Assembly: GCF_028473645.1 (NCBI RefSeq)
Contig: NZ_CP097269.1
Coordinates: 2,374,001-2,438,000, forward strand
From: Acidovorax sp. GBBC 1281
GTDB lineage: Bacteria; Pseudomonadota; Gammaproteobacteria; Burkholderiales; Burkholderiaceae_C
Direction: 5' to 3'
Length of the DNA stretch: 64,000 nucleotides
Shown here: positions 17,266 through 26,607 of the stretch, piece by piece
Numbering within the stretch: position 1 is the first letter of the stretch
Layout of the letters: every line of letters starts with the position of its first letter
The notes under the pieces: model-generated
What the model saw: only the letters and a program-made list of their open reading frames with translations
Databases searched by the model: none
What the model was told of the DNA's origin: nothing
Made by a program: the position numbers and the translations under genes

Positions 17266-18588
17266 ATGAACCTCGCAACGGCGCCACGTATCTGGCAGGT
17301 TGGGGCGCTATGCCGCGCCATTGCTGACACCCTGGAAGCCCGCTTCAATCCCGTTGCCGTGCAGGGCGAGATCACGGGATTTTCGCGCGCGTCCAGCGGG
17401 CATTGCTATTTCACGATCAAGGACGGCCAGGGCCAGATCCGCTGCGCCATGTTCCGCCGTGCCGCCCTGTTGCTCGACTTCGCCCCGCGGGACGGGGAAC
17501 TGGTCGAGCTGCGCGGCCGCCTGGGGGTGTACGAGGCGCGCGGCGATCTGCAACTCATCGTCGAAAGCATGCAGCGGGCCGGCCAGGGTGCTCTCTTCGA
17601 GCAATTCCTTCGGCTGAAGTCGCAACTGGAGGCCGAAGGGCTGTTCGACAACGCGCGAAAGCGGCCCTTGCCCCTGATGCCGCGTGGCATCGGCCTGGTC
17701 ACCTCCCCGGGTGCGGCGGCCCTGCATGACGTCGTGACCGCCTTGCGCCGGCGCGTGCCGCACATTCCGGTCACGCTGGTGCCCGCGCTGGTGCAGGGCG
17801 CCAATGCCCCCGCGTCGATGCGTGCCGCGCTGTCCAAGCTCTACGCACTGGTGGACGCGGGCAACGGCGCGCAGCAGGGCACGGCGTCCCGCCAGCCCCC
17901 GTGCACCATCGATGTCATCCTTCTGGTGCGGGGCGGCGGGTCCATGGAGGACCTGTGGGCATTCAATGACGAGCAGCTGGCCCGCACCATCGTCCAGAGT
18001 CCGGTGCCGTTGGTTTGCGGTGTCGGGCACGAAACCGACTTCACGATTGCCGACTTTTGTGCCGACCTGCGTGCACCCACGCCGACCGCCGCCGCCGAAC
18101 TCGTCTCCCAGCCACGGGCCGTCTGGCTGGGCGCCATCGACCTGTTGGCCGATCGATTGTCGGACGGCGTTCAGGCGCAATTCGACGTGCGCCATCAACG
18201 CCTTGACCTGGTGGCCCAGCGGCTGGGCCGGCCTTCCGGCCTGGTGGTGCGCCAGCAGACGCGCCTGGCACGGCTGGCGGAGCGCATGCGCCACAGCGTG
18301 CTATTGAAAATGCAGCGCCTGGCCCAGCACCAGCGAGCGCTGGAGGCAGAAATGCCGCAGATGCTGCAGAGACGGATGGCCCGCCAGTCCGAACGCTTGG
18401 ATCGTGCGGCGCTGCGCCTGCAGTTGCTGGATCCGCATCTCGTCCTGCAGCGGGGCTATGCACTGCTCACCGATGCGCAAGGCCAGCCGGTGACGAAGGT
18501 GGCCCGGGTACGACCAGGCGACGCTGTCCGGGCGGCGGTGACCGACGGTGAGATCGATCTGCAGGTGTCACCGCGCCGCTTGCTGTGA
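17266..18588 (+). CDS. xseA: Exodeoxyribonuclease VII large subunit
   Basis: A 440-residue XseA (456 in E. coli). The N-terminal OB fold (IWQVGALCRAIADTLEARF, VQGEITGFSRASSGHCYFTI) is followed by the catalytic core with LVTSPGAAALHDVVTALRRR, LLVRGGGSMEDLWAFNDE and GVGHETDFTIADF. A long helical C-terminal region comes last. With XseB (not in the window) it degrades single-stranded DNA. I use the ATG at 17266; the upstream in-frame extension is not family-like. Confidence 0.95.
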   Translation: MNLATAPRIWQVGALCRAIADTLEARFNPVAVQGEITGFSRASSGHCYFTIKDGQGQIRCAMFRRAALLLDFAPRDGELVELRGRLGVYEARGDLQLIVESMQRAGQGALFEQFLRLKSQLEAEGLFDNARKRPLPLMPRGIGLVTSPGAAALHDVVTALRRRVPHIPVTLVPALVQGANAPASMRAALSKLYALVDAGNGAQQGTASRQPPCTIDVILLVRGGGSMEDLWAFNDEQLARTIVQSPVPLVCGVGHETDFTIADFCADLRAPTPTAAAELVSQPRAVWLGAIDLLADRLSDGVQAQFDVRHQRLDLVAQRLGRPSGLVVRQQTRLARLAERMRHSVLLKMQRLAQHQRALEAEMPQMLQRRMARQSERLDRAALRLQLLDPHLVLQRGYALLTDAQGQPVTKVARVRPGDAVRAAVTDGEIDLQVSPRRLL

Positions 18589-18735
18589 ATGGAGCGGCTG
18601 GGGCGCTTTTTCTGCCATTGGCCCTCGCCTACAGCAGGTGCTGCTATTACTTTCTACAATGCCCGTTCGGATCGCTCCGGCCCTTGGAGGGCAGCGGTCC
18701 CATTCCAAGAATTTCAACCCACGAAGGACTGCACC

Positions 18736-19317
18736 ATGGAACATACCCTGCCACCGTTGCCCTATGCGATCGACGCACTGGCGCCTCACTACAGCCAGGA
18801 AACCCTGGAATACCACCACGGCAAGCACCACAACGCCTACGTGGTGAACCTGAACAACCTGCAAAAGGGCACGGAATTCGAGAGCATGACGCTCGAGGAA
18901 ATCGTGAAGAAGTCCAGTGGCGGCATCTACAACAATGCAGCCCAGATCTGGAACCACACCTTCTTCTGGAACTGCATGGCTCCCAGCGGTGGCGGCGAGC
19001 CGTCCGGCGCCCTGGCCAATGCCATCAACGCCAAGTGGGGCAGCTATGCCGCCTTCAAGGAAGCGTTCGTGAAGAGTGCCGTGGGCAACTTCGGCTCCGG
19101 CTGGACGTGGCTCGTGAAGAAGGCCGACGGCAGCGTCGATATCGTGAACACCGGCGCGGCCGGCACCCCGTTGACCACGGCCGACAAGGCCCTGCTGACG
19201 GTCGACGTGTGGGAGCACGCGTACTACATCGATTACCGCAACCTGCGCCCCAAGTTCGTCGAAACCTTTTTCGACAAGCTGGTGAACTGGAAGTTTGCTG
19301 AAAGCAACTTCGCCTGA
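18736..19317 (+). CDS. sodB: Iron superoxide dismutase
   Basis: A 193-residue Fe/Mn superoxide dismutase with ligands His27, His74, Asp157 and His161 (DVWEHAYY). Gln70, just before the second ligand ([13 protein letters not shown]), marks the Fe type. It converts superoxide to peroxide and oxygen in the cytoplasm. The ATG at 18736, preceded by GAAGGA, is the family start. A TACAAT hexamer at 18655-18660 could be the -10 of its own promoter. xseA lies 147 bp upstream, and a terminator follows. Confidence 0.97.
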   Translation: MEHTLPPLPYAIDALAPHYSQETLEYHHGKHHNAYVVNLNNLQKGTEFESMTLEEIVKKSSGGIYNNAAQIWNHTFFWNCMAPSGGGEPSGALANAINAKWGSYAAFKEAFVKSAVGNFGSGWTWLVKKADGSVDIVNTGAAGTPLTTADKALLTVDVWEHAYYIDYRNLRPKFVETFFDKLVNWKFAESNFA

Positions 19318-19335
19318 GCGTTCCGCGCCCAATCA

Positions 19336-19358
19336 AAAACGGCCCGTTGGGCCGTTTT
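19336..19358 (+). terminator. Intrinsic terminator of sodB
   Basis: A perfect 10-bp stem AAAACGGCCC / GGGCCGTTTT with a 3-nt loop, followed by T-rich sequence to about 19367. Confidence 0.9.
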
Positions 19359-19414
19359 TGTTTTTTGGAATGCCCTCTGTCTCTAATGGAGGGCTTGTGG
19401 ACGTGCTCAGCCGG

Positions 19415-19906
19415 TCAGCGGCGGGCGAAGGGCGTGCCGGACAGTTTGAAGCCCGCCTTGATCCCTTTTTTCGAGAACCAGCCCTGGTTCATTTCCAGCA
19501 CGTAACGCACCGGCTTTTCCGAGCAGTGTGAATCTTCGGTCTGCGGCTTCATGTCCGCCAGATTGACGATGGTGCCGTCGTCCGCGACGAAAGCAGCGGT
19601 CAATGGCAGGATCGTGTTTTTCATCCAGAAGCACTGGACGGCAGGTGCTTCGAACACAAACAGCATGCCTTCCTGCTGAGGCATCTCCTTGCGATGCATG
19701 AGGCCGATCTGCCGCTCTTGCGGAGACACCGCGACCTGTGCGTCGATGCGGTGCATGCCGGCGCCCAGTTCGACGCGCTGCAGGTTCATCTGGGGTGCTT
19801 CCTGGGCGCCTGCCGCCGTACAGACGGAGAGGACGAGCGCAGCCAAAAGCGGGGCAAGGGCTTTTTGAGAGCCGTTCGCCGTGCGCACGAGAAAGGATTT
19901 CATCAT
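19415..19906 (-). CDS. Exported DUF192-family protein
   Basis: A protein of about 163 residues with an N-terminal signal peptide (hydrophobic core ALAPLLAALVLSVCTAAGA, cleavage likely after AGA or AQE) and one DUF192 domain. The domain shows the usual VAVSPQERQIGLMHRKEM, EGMLFVFE and FWMKNTILPLTAAFV segments. The function of the family is unknown; members are small periplasmic or exported beta proteins. The start is the ATG at 19906 or 19903, both behind GGAAAG. Confidence 0.85.
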   Translation of the reverse strand: MMKSFLVRTANGSQKALAPLLAALVLSVCTAAGAQEAPQMNLQRVELGAGMHRIDAQVAVSPQERQIGLMHRKEMPQQEGMLFVFEAPAVQCFWMKNTILPLTAAFVADDGTIVNLADMKPQTEDSHCSEKPVRYVLEMNQGWFSKKGIKAGFKLSGTPFARR

Positions 19907-19955
19907 CCGGCTTTCCATAAATGCAATGGGAATTGAAAGGGTAGCAGCCAAAGGC

Positions 19956-19983
19956 AAAAAAGCCCGCGGAGGCGGGCTTTTTT
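19956..19983. terminator. Bidirectional terminator
   Basis: A perfect 12-bp stem AAAAAAGCCCGC / GCGGGCTTTTTT with a 4-nt loop. On the minus strand it lies between the 69-residue exported protein gene and the DUF192 gene, so it ends the former and insulates the latter. Confidence 0.9.
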
Positions 19984-20033
19984 GGAGGGCGTCGGCGCGG
20001 GCTGAAGGCCTTGCCGACGATGGTGCTTACTCT

Positions 20034-20243
20034 TTAGGCAGCCGTCTTGGCGTGCTTCTTGGTGGCTTTCTTGTGGGCTGCAGGCTTCTTGGCCTTGGCG
20101 TGCGCCTTGGGGGCGGTGGCGGCTGGCTCGGCGCTGGGGGCGGAAGTCACGGCGGGGGTTGCCGGTGCGGCTGGCGTTGCGCCTTGTGCAAAAGCACCAG
20201 CGGCGAACAGACCAGCAACCAGGACAGCGAGGAGTTTTTTCAT
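20034..20243 (-). CDS. Small Ala/Lys-rich exported protein
   Basis: A 69-residue protein with a clear signal peptide (MKKLLAVLVAGLFAAGAFAQ). A low-complexity tail follows, first Ala/Pro/Thr-rich and then Lys/His/Ala-rich (KAHAKAKKPAAHKKATKKHA). Such short exported basic proteins occur widely in Comamonadaceae and have no known function. The tail resembles histone H1-like repeats and might bind nucleic acid or envelope anions. The start at 20243 is set by the signal peptide. A terminator lies about 50 bp after the stop. Confidence 0.75.
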   Translation of the reverse strand: MKKLLAVLVAGLFAAGAFAQGATPAAPATPAVTSAPSAEPAATAPKAHAKAKKPAAHKKATKKHAKTAA

Positions 20244-20433
20244 ATATGCCAATTCCTTGAAGAGGTTCGGATGGGAGCCGCGCGAAGTGCCGCGAAGCAC
20301 CTCCACAACGGCGCCGTCACGGGGGCCGTTGACAGGAAATATGTGATTTTTTTAAGGCTTAGAATCGCCGGCTGTACCGCGTTTGCCCAACCAGCTGAAG
20401 CCCCTTCATCGTTTCACCGGAGAGACCCGCTCA

Positions 20434-21693
20434 ATGACCAGCTACCAGCACATCAAGGTGCCCGCCGAAGGCCAGAAAATCACCGTCAACGCCGACATGT
20501 CGTTGAACGTGCCGGATCAGCCCATCATTCCGTACATCGAGGGCGACGGCACTGGTTTTGATATCACTCCCGTGATGCTGAAGGTCGTGGACGCTGCGGT
20601 GGCGAAGGCCTACGGTGGCAAGAAGAAGATCCACTGGATGGAAGTGTTCGCTGGCGAAAAGTCGACCAAGGTTTACGGCCCCGACGTGTGGCTGCCGGAA
20701 GAGACGCTGCACGCCGTGCGCGACTACGTGGTTTCCATCAAGGGCCCGTTGACCACCCCTGTGGGCGGTGGCATCCGTTCGCTGAACGTGGCGCTGCGCC
20801 AGGAGCTGGACCTGTATGTCTGCCTGCGCCCCATCCAGTACTTCAAGGGCGTGCCTTCGCCGGTCAAGGAGCCCGAGAAGACCAACATGGTGATCTTCCG
20901 CGAGAACTCGGAAGACATCTATGCCGGAATCGAGTTCGAAGCCGAGTCCGAAAAGGCCAAGAAACTCATCAAGATCCTGCAGGAGGAATTCGGCGTCAAG
21001 AAGATCCGCTTTCCCGACACTTCCGGCATTGGCGTCAAGCCCGTGTCCCGCCAAGGCACCGAGCGCCTGGTGCGCAAGGCGATCCAGTACGCCATCGACA
21101 ATGACAAGCCCAGCGTGACCATCGTGCACAAGGGCAACATCATGAAGTTCACCGAGGGCGGCTTCCGTGACTGGGCCTACGCGCTGGCTGCGAAGGAGTT
21201 CGGTGCTGAGCTGATCGATGGTGGCCCCTGGATGAAGTTCAAGAACCCCAAGACGGGCAAGGACATCACCATCAAGGACAGCATTGCGGACGCCTTCCTG
21301 CAGCAGATCCTGCTGCGCCCCGCCGAGTACAGCGTGGTGGCCACGCTCAACCTGAACGGCGACTACATCTCGGACGCTCTGGCGGCCCAGGTGGGGGGCA
21401 TTGGCATCGCTCCTGGCGCCAATCTGTCCGACACGGTGGCGATGTTCGAAGCCACGCACGGCACCGCGCCCAAGTATGCCGGCAAGGACTATGTGAATCC
21501 CGGCTCTGAAATCCTGTCGGCCGAAATGATGCTGCGCCACATGGGTTGGACGGAAGCCGCGGACCTGATCATCCGGTCCATCCAGAAATCGATCGCCAGC
21601 AAGAAGGTCACCTATGATTTCGCCCGTCTGATGGAAGGCGCGACGCAAGTGAGCTGCTCTGGCTTTGGTCAGGTCATGATCGACAACATGTAA
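20434..21693 (+). CDS. icd: NADP-dependent isocitrate dehydrogenase
   Basis: A 419-residue isocitrate dehydrogenase of the TCA cycle (isocitrate + NADP to 2-oxoglutarate + CO2 + NADPH), like the E. coli enzyme (416). Seen are [15 protein letters not shown], the substrate loop [23 protein letters not shown] with the regulatory Ser, [13 protein letters not shown], and [18 protein letters not shown]. The ATG at 20434 has GGAGAG upstream. A terminator follows the stop. Confidence 0.97.
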   Translation: MTSYQHIKVPAEGQKITVNADMSLNVPDQPIIPYIEGDGTGFDITPVMLKVVDAAVAKAYGGKKKIHWMEVFAGEKSTKVYGPDVWLPEETLHAVRDYVVSIKGPLTTPVGGGIRSLNVALRQELDLYVCLRPIQYFKGVPSPVKEPEKTNMVIFRENSEDIYAGIEFEAESEKAKKLIKILQEEFGVKKIRFPDTSGIGVKPVSRQGTERLVRKAIQYAIDNDKPSVTIVHKGNIMKFTEGGFRDWAYALAAKEFGAELIDGGPWMKFKNPKTGKDITIKDSIADAFLQQILLRPAEYSVVATLNLNGDYISDALAAQVGGIGIAPGANLSDTVAMFEATHGTAPKYAGKDYVNPGSEILSAEMMLRHMGWTEAADLIIRSIQKSIASKKVTYDFARLMEGATQVSCSGFGQVMIDNM

Positions 21694-21738
21694 TCACGTG
21701 AGCGGGTGCCGGGAGGCATCGGCTGGCTGGTGCGGAAA

Positions 21739-21776
21739 CCCTCGAAGTCCTGTCCGGACTTGGAGGGTTTTCTTTT
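21739..21776 (+). terminator. Terminator of icd
   Basis: A 12-bp stem with one mismatch (CCCTC-N-AAGTCC paired with GGACTT-N-GAGGG) followed by a T-rich run, between convergent icd and the subtilase gene. Confidence 0.85.
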
Positions 21777-21822
21777 TGGCTAGGGCGCGTTTCTGGCAGG
21801 TGAATGGCTGGTCGGTGGCCGG

Positions 21823-23139
21823 TCAGCGTTTGGCCAGCCGCTGGCCTTGGTTCGGTAGGGATTCCAGCGCCCGCTCGGCATTGACCATCCATGGCTTGCC
21901 CACACTTTTTTCGCTGTCCAGCAGGAGGTTCTTGATCGTCGTGATGTCGAGTTGTGGGGCACTGGATTGGAGCAATGCAATCATCCCGCTCACGTGGGCC
22001 GCGGCCATCGAAGAGCCTGTGGCGAAGTCGTAGCGCCCCTGGGGTTGCAGCGTGAGCACGTCTTTTCCGGGGGCAGCCAGAACCCCCTTGGCCGCCAGAT
22101 TGGCGTTGTCGGCCATTCCCACGACGATCACACCGGGCACGCCGGCGGGAAAACCCGTGCGTTCTCCGCTGGACGGCAGCGCTGCGACCACCGCACGGCC
22201 TTGTTTGACCAGTTGGCCCAGCAGCGTGCTGAGCAACGGGTCCTCCGGGCCGCCCAGGCTCATGTTGATGGTGCGCGCATCGGACGACATCACGGCCACG
22301 AGCGCCTTGGCCAGGGTGAAGGAGTTGCAGCGTGCACCGGCTGAAGGCTGATGCGCCGGATACCAGCAGGCTTTGTACAGGCTTACCTTCGCCTCGGGCG
22401 CGACACCCACGATGCCCTGCAGGTTGTTGCCCACCGCGGCGATGATGCCAGCGACCTGCGTCCCGTGCTGATCTTGCTGAAAGCCCGCGGCATTTTCATC
22501 GACGAGGTTGTAGGCGGCATCGATCTGCCCGCGCAACTCCGGATGCTCCGTCTGGGCGCCCGTGTCGATCACGGCAATGTGTGCTCCTTTGCCGGTGCTG
22601 AGCTTGTGCGCCCGTGCCACCTGCATGTCCACAAAGCCCTGTTGCAAGGGCATGTAGGGGTCGTTGTAGGCCACGGCCGAAGCCTCCGGCGGGCCTGCGT
22701 TGACCGAAAAGTCCTGCAGGGGCTGCGCCAGTTGCACGCGGGCATCGCGCGAAAGCGCGTGCAGCAGCGCTTCGCGGGACGCGGTGGCGCTGATCTCGAA
22801 CACCACGCAGTGCGCATTCATCGGCGGGATCGGCCAGGCAGTCACTTCCCGCAGGCCGTAGTCCACGGCGATGGCCTGGACTGTCCTTGCCGCACGATTG
22901 CCCATGGTGTAGCGCGGTGGGGCGCCATAGCTGGACAGGCTGGTGCCCGCGCGGCCAGGCACATGTTCCAGCGGATTGGGAACCGCCACGATGATGTAGC
23001 GGGTGCTGTCAGCGCGCATGCCCGCCTCACCGGAGGGCCGCAGCGTCGTGGCGTCAGGAGGGAGTTCCGCCGGCACGCTGCTGCAACCAGCCAGTGTGCA
23101 TGCCAGCAGCAAGGCCGCAGTCAGAAGACGGGTGGTCAT
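21823..23139 (-). CDS. Subtilisin-like (S8) serine protease, predicted lipoprotein
   Basis: A 438-residue peptidase. The lipobox LAGC with Cys19 suggests lipidation and envelope anchoring. Residues about 90-145 look like an I9-type prodomain. The catalytic domain has Asp192 (VIDTGAQ), His225 (QHGTQVAG) and Ser377 (GSSMAAAHVSG). Where subtilases normally have AAGN, with the oxyanion-hole Asn, this protein reads AALPSSG, so that Asn is not seen. The start overlaps the anti-sigma stop by 4 bp, and the sigma gene is next upstream. The three form one operon. Role inferred: a regulated envelope protease linked to the sigma system. Confidence 0.85.
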   Translation of the reverse strand: MTTRLLTAALLLACTLAGCSSVPAELPPDATTLRPSGEAGMRADSTRYIIVAVPNPLEHVPGRAGTSLSSYGAPPRYTMGNRAARTVQAIAVDYGLREVTAWPIPPMNAHCVVFEISATASREALLHALSRDARVQLAQPLQDFSVNAGPPEASAVAYNDPYMPLQQGFVDMQVARAHKLSTGKGAHIAVIDTGAQTEHPELRGQIDAAYNLVDENAAGFQQDQHGTQVAGIIAAVGNNLQGIVGVAPEAKVSLYKACWYPAHQPSAGARCNSFTLAKALVAVMSSDARTINMSLGGPEDPLLSTLLGQLVKQGRAVVAALPSSGERTGFPAGVPGVIVVGMADNANLAAKGVLAAPGKDVLTLQPQGRYDFATGSSMAAAHVSGMIALLQSSAPQLDITTIKNLLLDSEKSVGKPWMVNAERALESLPNQGQRLAKR

Positions 23140-23813
23140 GGCGGGCCTCCGATGGGTTCGACCATCTGCATTCCCGGGGTGCTGCGCAGCCGCTCCAGGG
23201 CCTGGGTATTTGATTGGCGCATGTCTTTCGCGGACACCGCATAGGCCCCCATCGCGTTGGGCCCACTGACCACCTGCAGGTTCAACGAATCCAGCAACGC
23301 CTTCCAGTCTGCCAGGGTGATGCGTCCATCGGGAACGACACGGATGGCGTTTGGCTGACCAACGCCCGCAGCGCCCGGGGCGGGAGGGCTGCTCAATGTC
23401 TGGAACGCCGATGGTTCCTGTTCGGACAAGCGATGTCCCATGAAGGCCAAGGCAACGGCTTGCAAGACCGCGAAGGTGGCCAAGGCATAGGTGAGCCGGC
23501 CACCCTGCCGGCGTGCAACTGCGGCGGTTTTGGGCAGCGGTTGATCGCACAGGGCGTCCAGCTCGATGCGCGCCAGCAGTTTGTCCAGGCCTGCCTGTTC
23601 ATCGGGCACGCGTGTGGGGGGCAATGCCAAGGCGGCCTGCACTTGCTGCTGTGTCTGGAGTTCGTCCCGGCAGTCGGCGCACTGGGCCAGGTGCTTTTCC
23701 ACTTCCGCGCGCTGTTCATCGCTGGCACGGCCGTTGACGATCCAGGGCAGGGCCTCCTGGGTGAGCAAATGCGAGCGGTCCTGGCTTGGGGAGTCTGGGA
23801 AACGGTAGGGCAT
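23136..23813 (-). CDS. Membrane anti-sigma factor with zinc-finger domain
   Basis: A 225-residue protein. The N-terminal putative zinc-finger (zf-HC2) is H41-x3-C45-x2-C48 (HLAQCADC). One TM helix spans about residues 107-127, and the C-terminal part is periplasmic. Residues about 157-220 (VVSGPNAMGAYAV ... ALERLRSTPGMQMVEP) resemble the prodomain-like segment of the protease encoded next. The cytoplasmic part is expected to hold the ECF sigma factor encoded 9 bp upstream. Translational coupling to the protease is likely from the ATGA overlap. Confidence 0.85.
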   Translation of the reverse strand: MPYRFPDSPSQDRSHLLTQEALPWIVNGRASDEQRAEVEKHLAQCADCRDELQTQQQVQAALALPPTRVPDEQAGLDKLLARIELDALCDQPLPKTAAVARRQGGRLTYALATFAVLQAVALAFMGHRLSEQEPSAFQTLSSPPAPGAAGVGQPNAIRVVPDGRITLADWKALLDSLNLQVVSGPNAMGAYAVSAKDMRQSNTQALERLRSTPGMQMVEPIGGPP

Positions 23814-23822
23814 GGTGCAATC

Positions 23823-24401
23823 CTATTGAACGGTGCTGCGGGTGGCCAAGGCCGGCAGCAAGTTGCGCAGCTTCACGCGCGCGTGGAACATGCGCGCTTT
23901 GACCGTTCCGACGGGTGACTGGGTGATGACGGCGATTTCTTCCAGAGAATGCCCGCCTGTATAGGCCAGCTCCAGCACCAGACGCTGGTCCACCGAAAGC
24001 CGCTCCATGCCCTTGTCGAGCCAGTTGCGCAACTCCCTTGCTTCGCCAGGGTCCGTAGCCAGATCGGCCTGGACTTCCGGATCATCGTCCGCGACGGACG
24101 GCATGTCCGCCCCTCCGTCCTGCCGCAGGGCCTTGAGCCCGCAGCGATAGGCGATGCCCATGATCCAGGTAGAGACTTTCGACTCTTCACGGAAACTGCC
24201 CGCTTTCTGCCAGACGATCCAGAAGCAATCGTTGATGATCTCTTCGATCAGGTCGGACCGGCGAGTCAGGCGGGTCAGAAACTGGCAGAGCCGGCGGTGG
24301 TACGCCCGGTACAACGCTGCCAGCGCCGCGCGATCGCCGGACGCGATGCCATGCAGCAGTTCGAGATCGGCTGAATCGTCAGGAAAGGAGAGGGCAGCCA
24401 T
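23823..24401 (-). CDS. ECF-family RNA polymerase sigma factor
   Basis: A 192-residue group IV sigma factor with region 2 at about residues 24-92 (LYRAYHRRLCQFLTRL, SKVSTWIMGIAYR) and region 4 at about 128-180 (LSVDQRLVLELAYTGGHSLEEIA, SPVGTVKARMFHAR). It would direct RNA polymerase to a small regulon, often including its own operon. The ATG at 24401 is chosen because it starts the conserved part. It is the first gene of the sigma / anti-sigma / protease operon. Confidence 0.9.
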   Translation of the reverse strand: MAALSFPDDSADLELLHGIASGDRAALAALYRAYHRRLCQFLTRLTRRSDLIEEIINDCFWIVWQKAGSFREESKVSTWIMGIAYRCGLKALRQDGGADMPSVADDDPEVQADLATDPGEARELRNWLDKGMERLSVDQRLVLELAYTGGHSLEEIAVITQSPVGTVKARMFHARVKLRNLLPALATRSTVQ

Positions 24402-24486
24402 GGCGTAGAAGCGGGCGGATGGACGTCTTGGAGGGTTGAATCTTGCGACGTGTGTGCCTGCAATGCACCAAAAGGTTGCGGATGCT

Positions 24487-25197
24487 TCAAAAAGAACGGG
24501 CCCACATGAACGACCAATGGCCGGCCGTGTTGCCCGGATACACCGACCGGGCCCGATCGTCGGTCGCCAGATAGCTGAGGGAGGCGCGCCAGGGTCCTTG
24601 GCGCCAGGCGGCGCCGACGCTGCCATACGCATACCGGCCTTGCGGGCGAACCTGGGCCAGGCCGATGGTGCCCGTCAAGGAAAATTGCTCGTCGATCGGT
24701 AGCCGGCCGCCCAGATCCACGGCCCAACGCATGGGCCGGGCGGCATCCTGGGTATGGGGATAGTGAAACACCGAGGCCCCCGCCGTGATCAGATCGCGGT
24801 AACTGAAGCTCAGCGCCGTTTCCAACCGGTCCGTCAGTCGGGCGGTTGGATTGTCCGGATAGGCGTAGTACTGGGTGACGGCCTGATATTGCCAGTCATT
24901 GGAGAGTACGCCGTCATAGGCGAGGCGCACGATGGCCCGGCCGTAGCGGCGGCCGTTGGTCTGCATCCCCAGCACGGCACCTGCCGACCAGCCCGTCGCA
25001 TCGTAGAGCGTGATCAGTCCCTGGACGATAGGGCGCCTGATGGGCGTCTGGAAACCACGTTCGGTCAGGTCGCTGCTGACGGCGATCTCACCGGTGACAT
25101 CACGGGTCTGTGCGCCGCAGCCGGCTGTCGCTCCCAAAAGGATCCAGGGCAGCAGGCTTCGGGCGGTGCTGTCAGGCCATGCATGTGAAAAAGGCAT
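24487..25197 (-). CDS. Outer-membrane beta-barrel protein (TorF/Gcw_chp-like)
   Basis: A 236-residue protein with an N-terminal hydrophobic leader (LLPWILLGATAGCGAQ) and then alternating amphipathic strands. It opens with VTGEIAVSSDLTERGFQ, typical of the putative porin family TIGR02001/TorF, and ends in a C-terminal aromatic (SFMWARSF), the usual barrel assembly signal. Substrate is unknown. It lies upstream of the sigma operon on the same strand, 85 bp before the sigma start, and could be its target or partner. It is 27 bp after gudD. Confidence 0.75.
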   Translation of the reverse strand: MPFSHAWPDSTARSLLPWILLGATAGCGAQTRDVTGEIAVSSDLTERGFQTPIRRPIVQGLITLYDATGWSAGAVLGMQTNGRRYGRAIVRLAYDGVLSNDWQYQAVTQYYAYPDNPTARLTDRLETALSFSYRDLITAGASVFHYPHTQDAARPMRWAVDLGGRLPIDEQFSLTGTIGLAQVRPQGRYAYGSVGAAWRQGPWRASLSYLATDDRARSVYPGNTAGHWSFMWARSF

Positions 25198-25224
25198 GAC
25201 AGCAGTTTAGGCCAGCCTGGCGGG

Positions 25225-26571
25225 TCAGCGAACGAGGCAAGGGCGCTTGGGATCGAACTTCCAGCCGGTGTGAAGGTACTGCATCGCGATGCTGTCGTCG
25301 CGGGCCCCCAGCCCGTGCTGCAGGTAGAGCTGGTGCGCGCGCTCCACGGCCGCCATGTCGAGCTGAACGCCCAGGCCCGGGGTGGTCGGCACGGTCACAT
25401 GCCCGTCCACGATCTGCAGCGGCGATTGCGTCAGGCCCTGGCCGTCCTGCCAGATCCAGTGGGTATCGATGGCCGTGACCTTGCCGGGAGCCGCGGCCGC
25501 CACATGCGTGAACATGGCCAGCGACACGTCGAAATGGTTGTTGGAATGCGAACCCCAGGTCAGGCCCCAGTCGCGGCAGGTCTGGGCCACGCGCACCGAG
25601 CCGGCCATGGTCCAAAAGTGCGGGTCGGCCAGCGGAATGTCGACCGACTGGAGCGAGAGCGCATGCACCATCTGGCGCCAGTCGGTAGCCACCATGTTGG
25701 TGGCCGTGGGCAACCCGGTGGCGCGGCGGAACTCGGCCATGATTTCGCGGCCCGAAAAGCCGTCTTCGGCACCGCAGGGGTCTTCCGCATAGGCGAGCAC
25801 ACCGTGCAGGTCTCGGCACAGGCGCACGGCGTCCTTGAGCAGCCAGCTGCCGTTGGGGTCGAGGGTGACGCGCGCCTTGGGAAAGCGCTCGTGCAGCGCC
25901 CGAATGGCCAGCACTTCGTCCTCGCCGCGCAGCACGCCTCCCTTGAGCTTGAAGTCGTTGAAACCATAGCGTGCGTGCGCGGCCTCGGCCTGGCGCACGA
26001 TGGTCTCGGGGGTGAGGGCCTGCAGATGGCGCACGCGGCTCCAGTCGCTCTCGGGGGCATCGACCTCCTGGGCGCGCACGTAGGGCAGATCGGTTTGGCC
26101 GGCATCGCCCACGAAGAACAGATAGCCCAGCATTTCCACGCGGTCGCGCTGCTGGCCTTCTCCGAGCAGTGCGACCACCGGCACGCCCAGGTGCTGGCCC
26201 AGCAAGTCGAGCAAGGCCGACTCCACAGCGGTGACGGCGTGGATGGCGATGCGCAGGTCGAACGTCTGCAGGCCGCGTCCGCCGCTGTCGCGCTCCGCCA
26301 GTGCGGCCTGCACCCGCTGCAGCAGCGCCAGATGGTTGCCCACCGGCTGCCCGACGAGCAGGGGCCGGACATCTTCCAGGGCCTGCCGGATCTTTTCGCC
26401 ACCCGGCACTTCGCCCACTCCGGTGCGCCCGGCACTGTCGGTGAGGATGAACAGGTTGCGCGTGAAGAACGGGGCGTGTGCGCCGCTCAGGTTGAGCAGC
26501 ATGCCGTCGCGCCCGGCGACCGGAATGACGCGGACTTCGGTGACGGTAGGGGTGTGCATGGCAGTGGGCAT
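25225..26571 (-). CDS. gudD: Glucarate dehydratase
   Basis: A 448-residue enolase-superfamily enzyme that turns D-glucarate (and L-idarate) into 5-dehydro-4-deoxyglucarate. Catalytic features are the K-x-K pair at 208/210 (FNDFKLKGG), metal ligands near Asp238, Glu263 and Asn292 ([22 protein letters not shown]), and His342 of SHSNNHFD. The length matches E. coli GudD (446). It is the last gene of the leftward run starting with the Bug receptor and kdgD. Confidence 0.95.
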   Translation of the reverse strand: MPTAMHTPTVTEVRVIPVAGRDGMLLNLSGAHAPFFTRNLFILTDSAGRTGVGEVPGGEKIRQALEDVRPLLVGQPVGNHLALLQRVQAALAERDSGGRGLQTFDLRIAIHAVTAVESALLDLLGQHLGVPVVALLGEGQQRDRVEMLGYLFFVGDAGQTDLPYVRAQEVDAPESDWSRVRHLQALTPETIVRQAEAAHARYGFNDFKLKGGVLRGEDEVLAIRALHERFPKARVTLDPNGSWLLKDAVRLCRDLHGVLAYAEDPCGAEDGFSGREIMAEFRRATGLPTATNMVATDWRQMVHALSLQSVDIPLADPHFWTMAGSVRVAQTCRDWGLTWGSHSNNHFDVSLAMFTHVAAAAPGKVTAIDTHWIWQDGQGLTQSPLQIVDGHVTVPTTPGLGVQLDMAAVERAHQLYLQHGLGARDDSIAMQYLHTGWKFDPKRPCLVR

Positions 26572-26607
26572 GGGTGTGGCTTCGGAGAGTGGCGGAGCGA
26601 AGTGGGT

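Noticed and set aside
20431..21648. 405-codon minus-strand frame
   Set aside because: Shadow of icd, His/Leu-rich with no family features.
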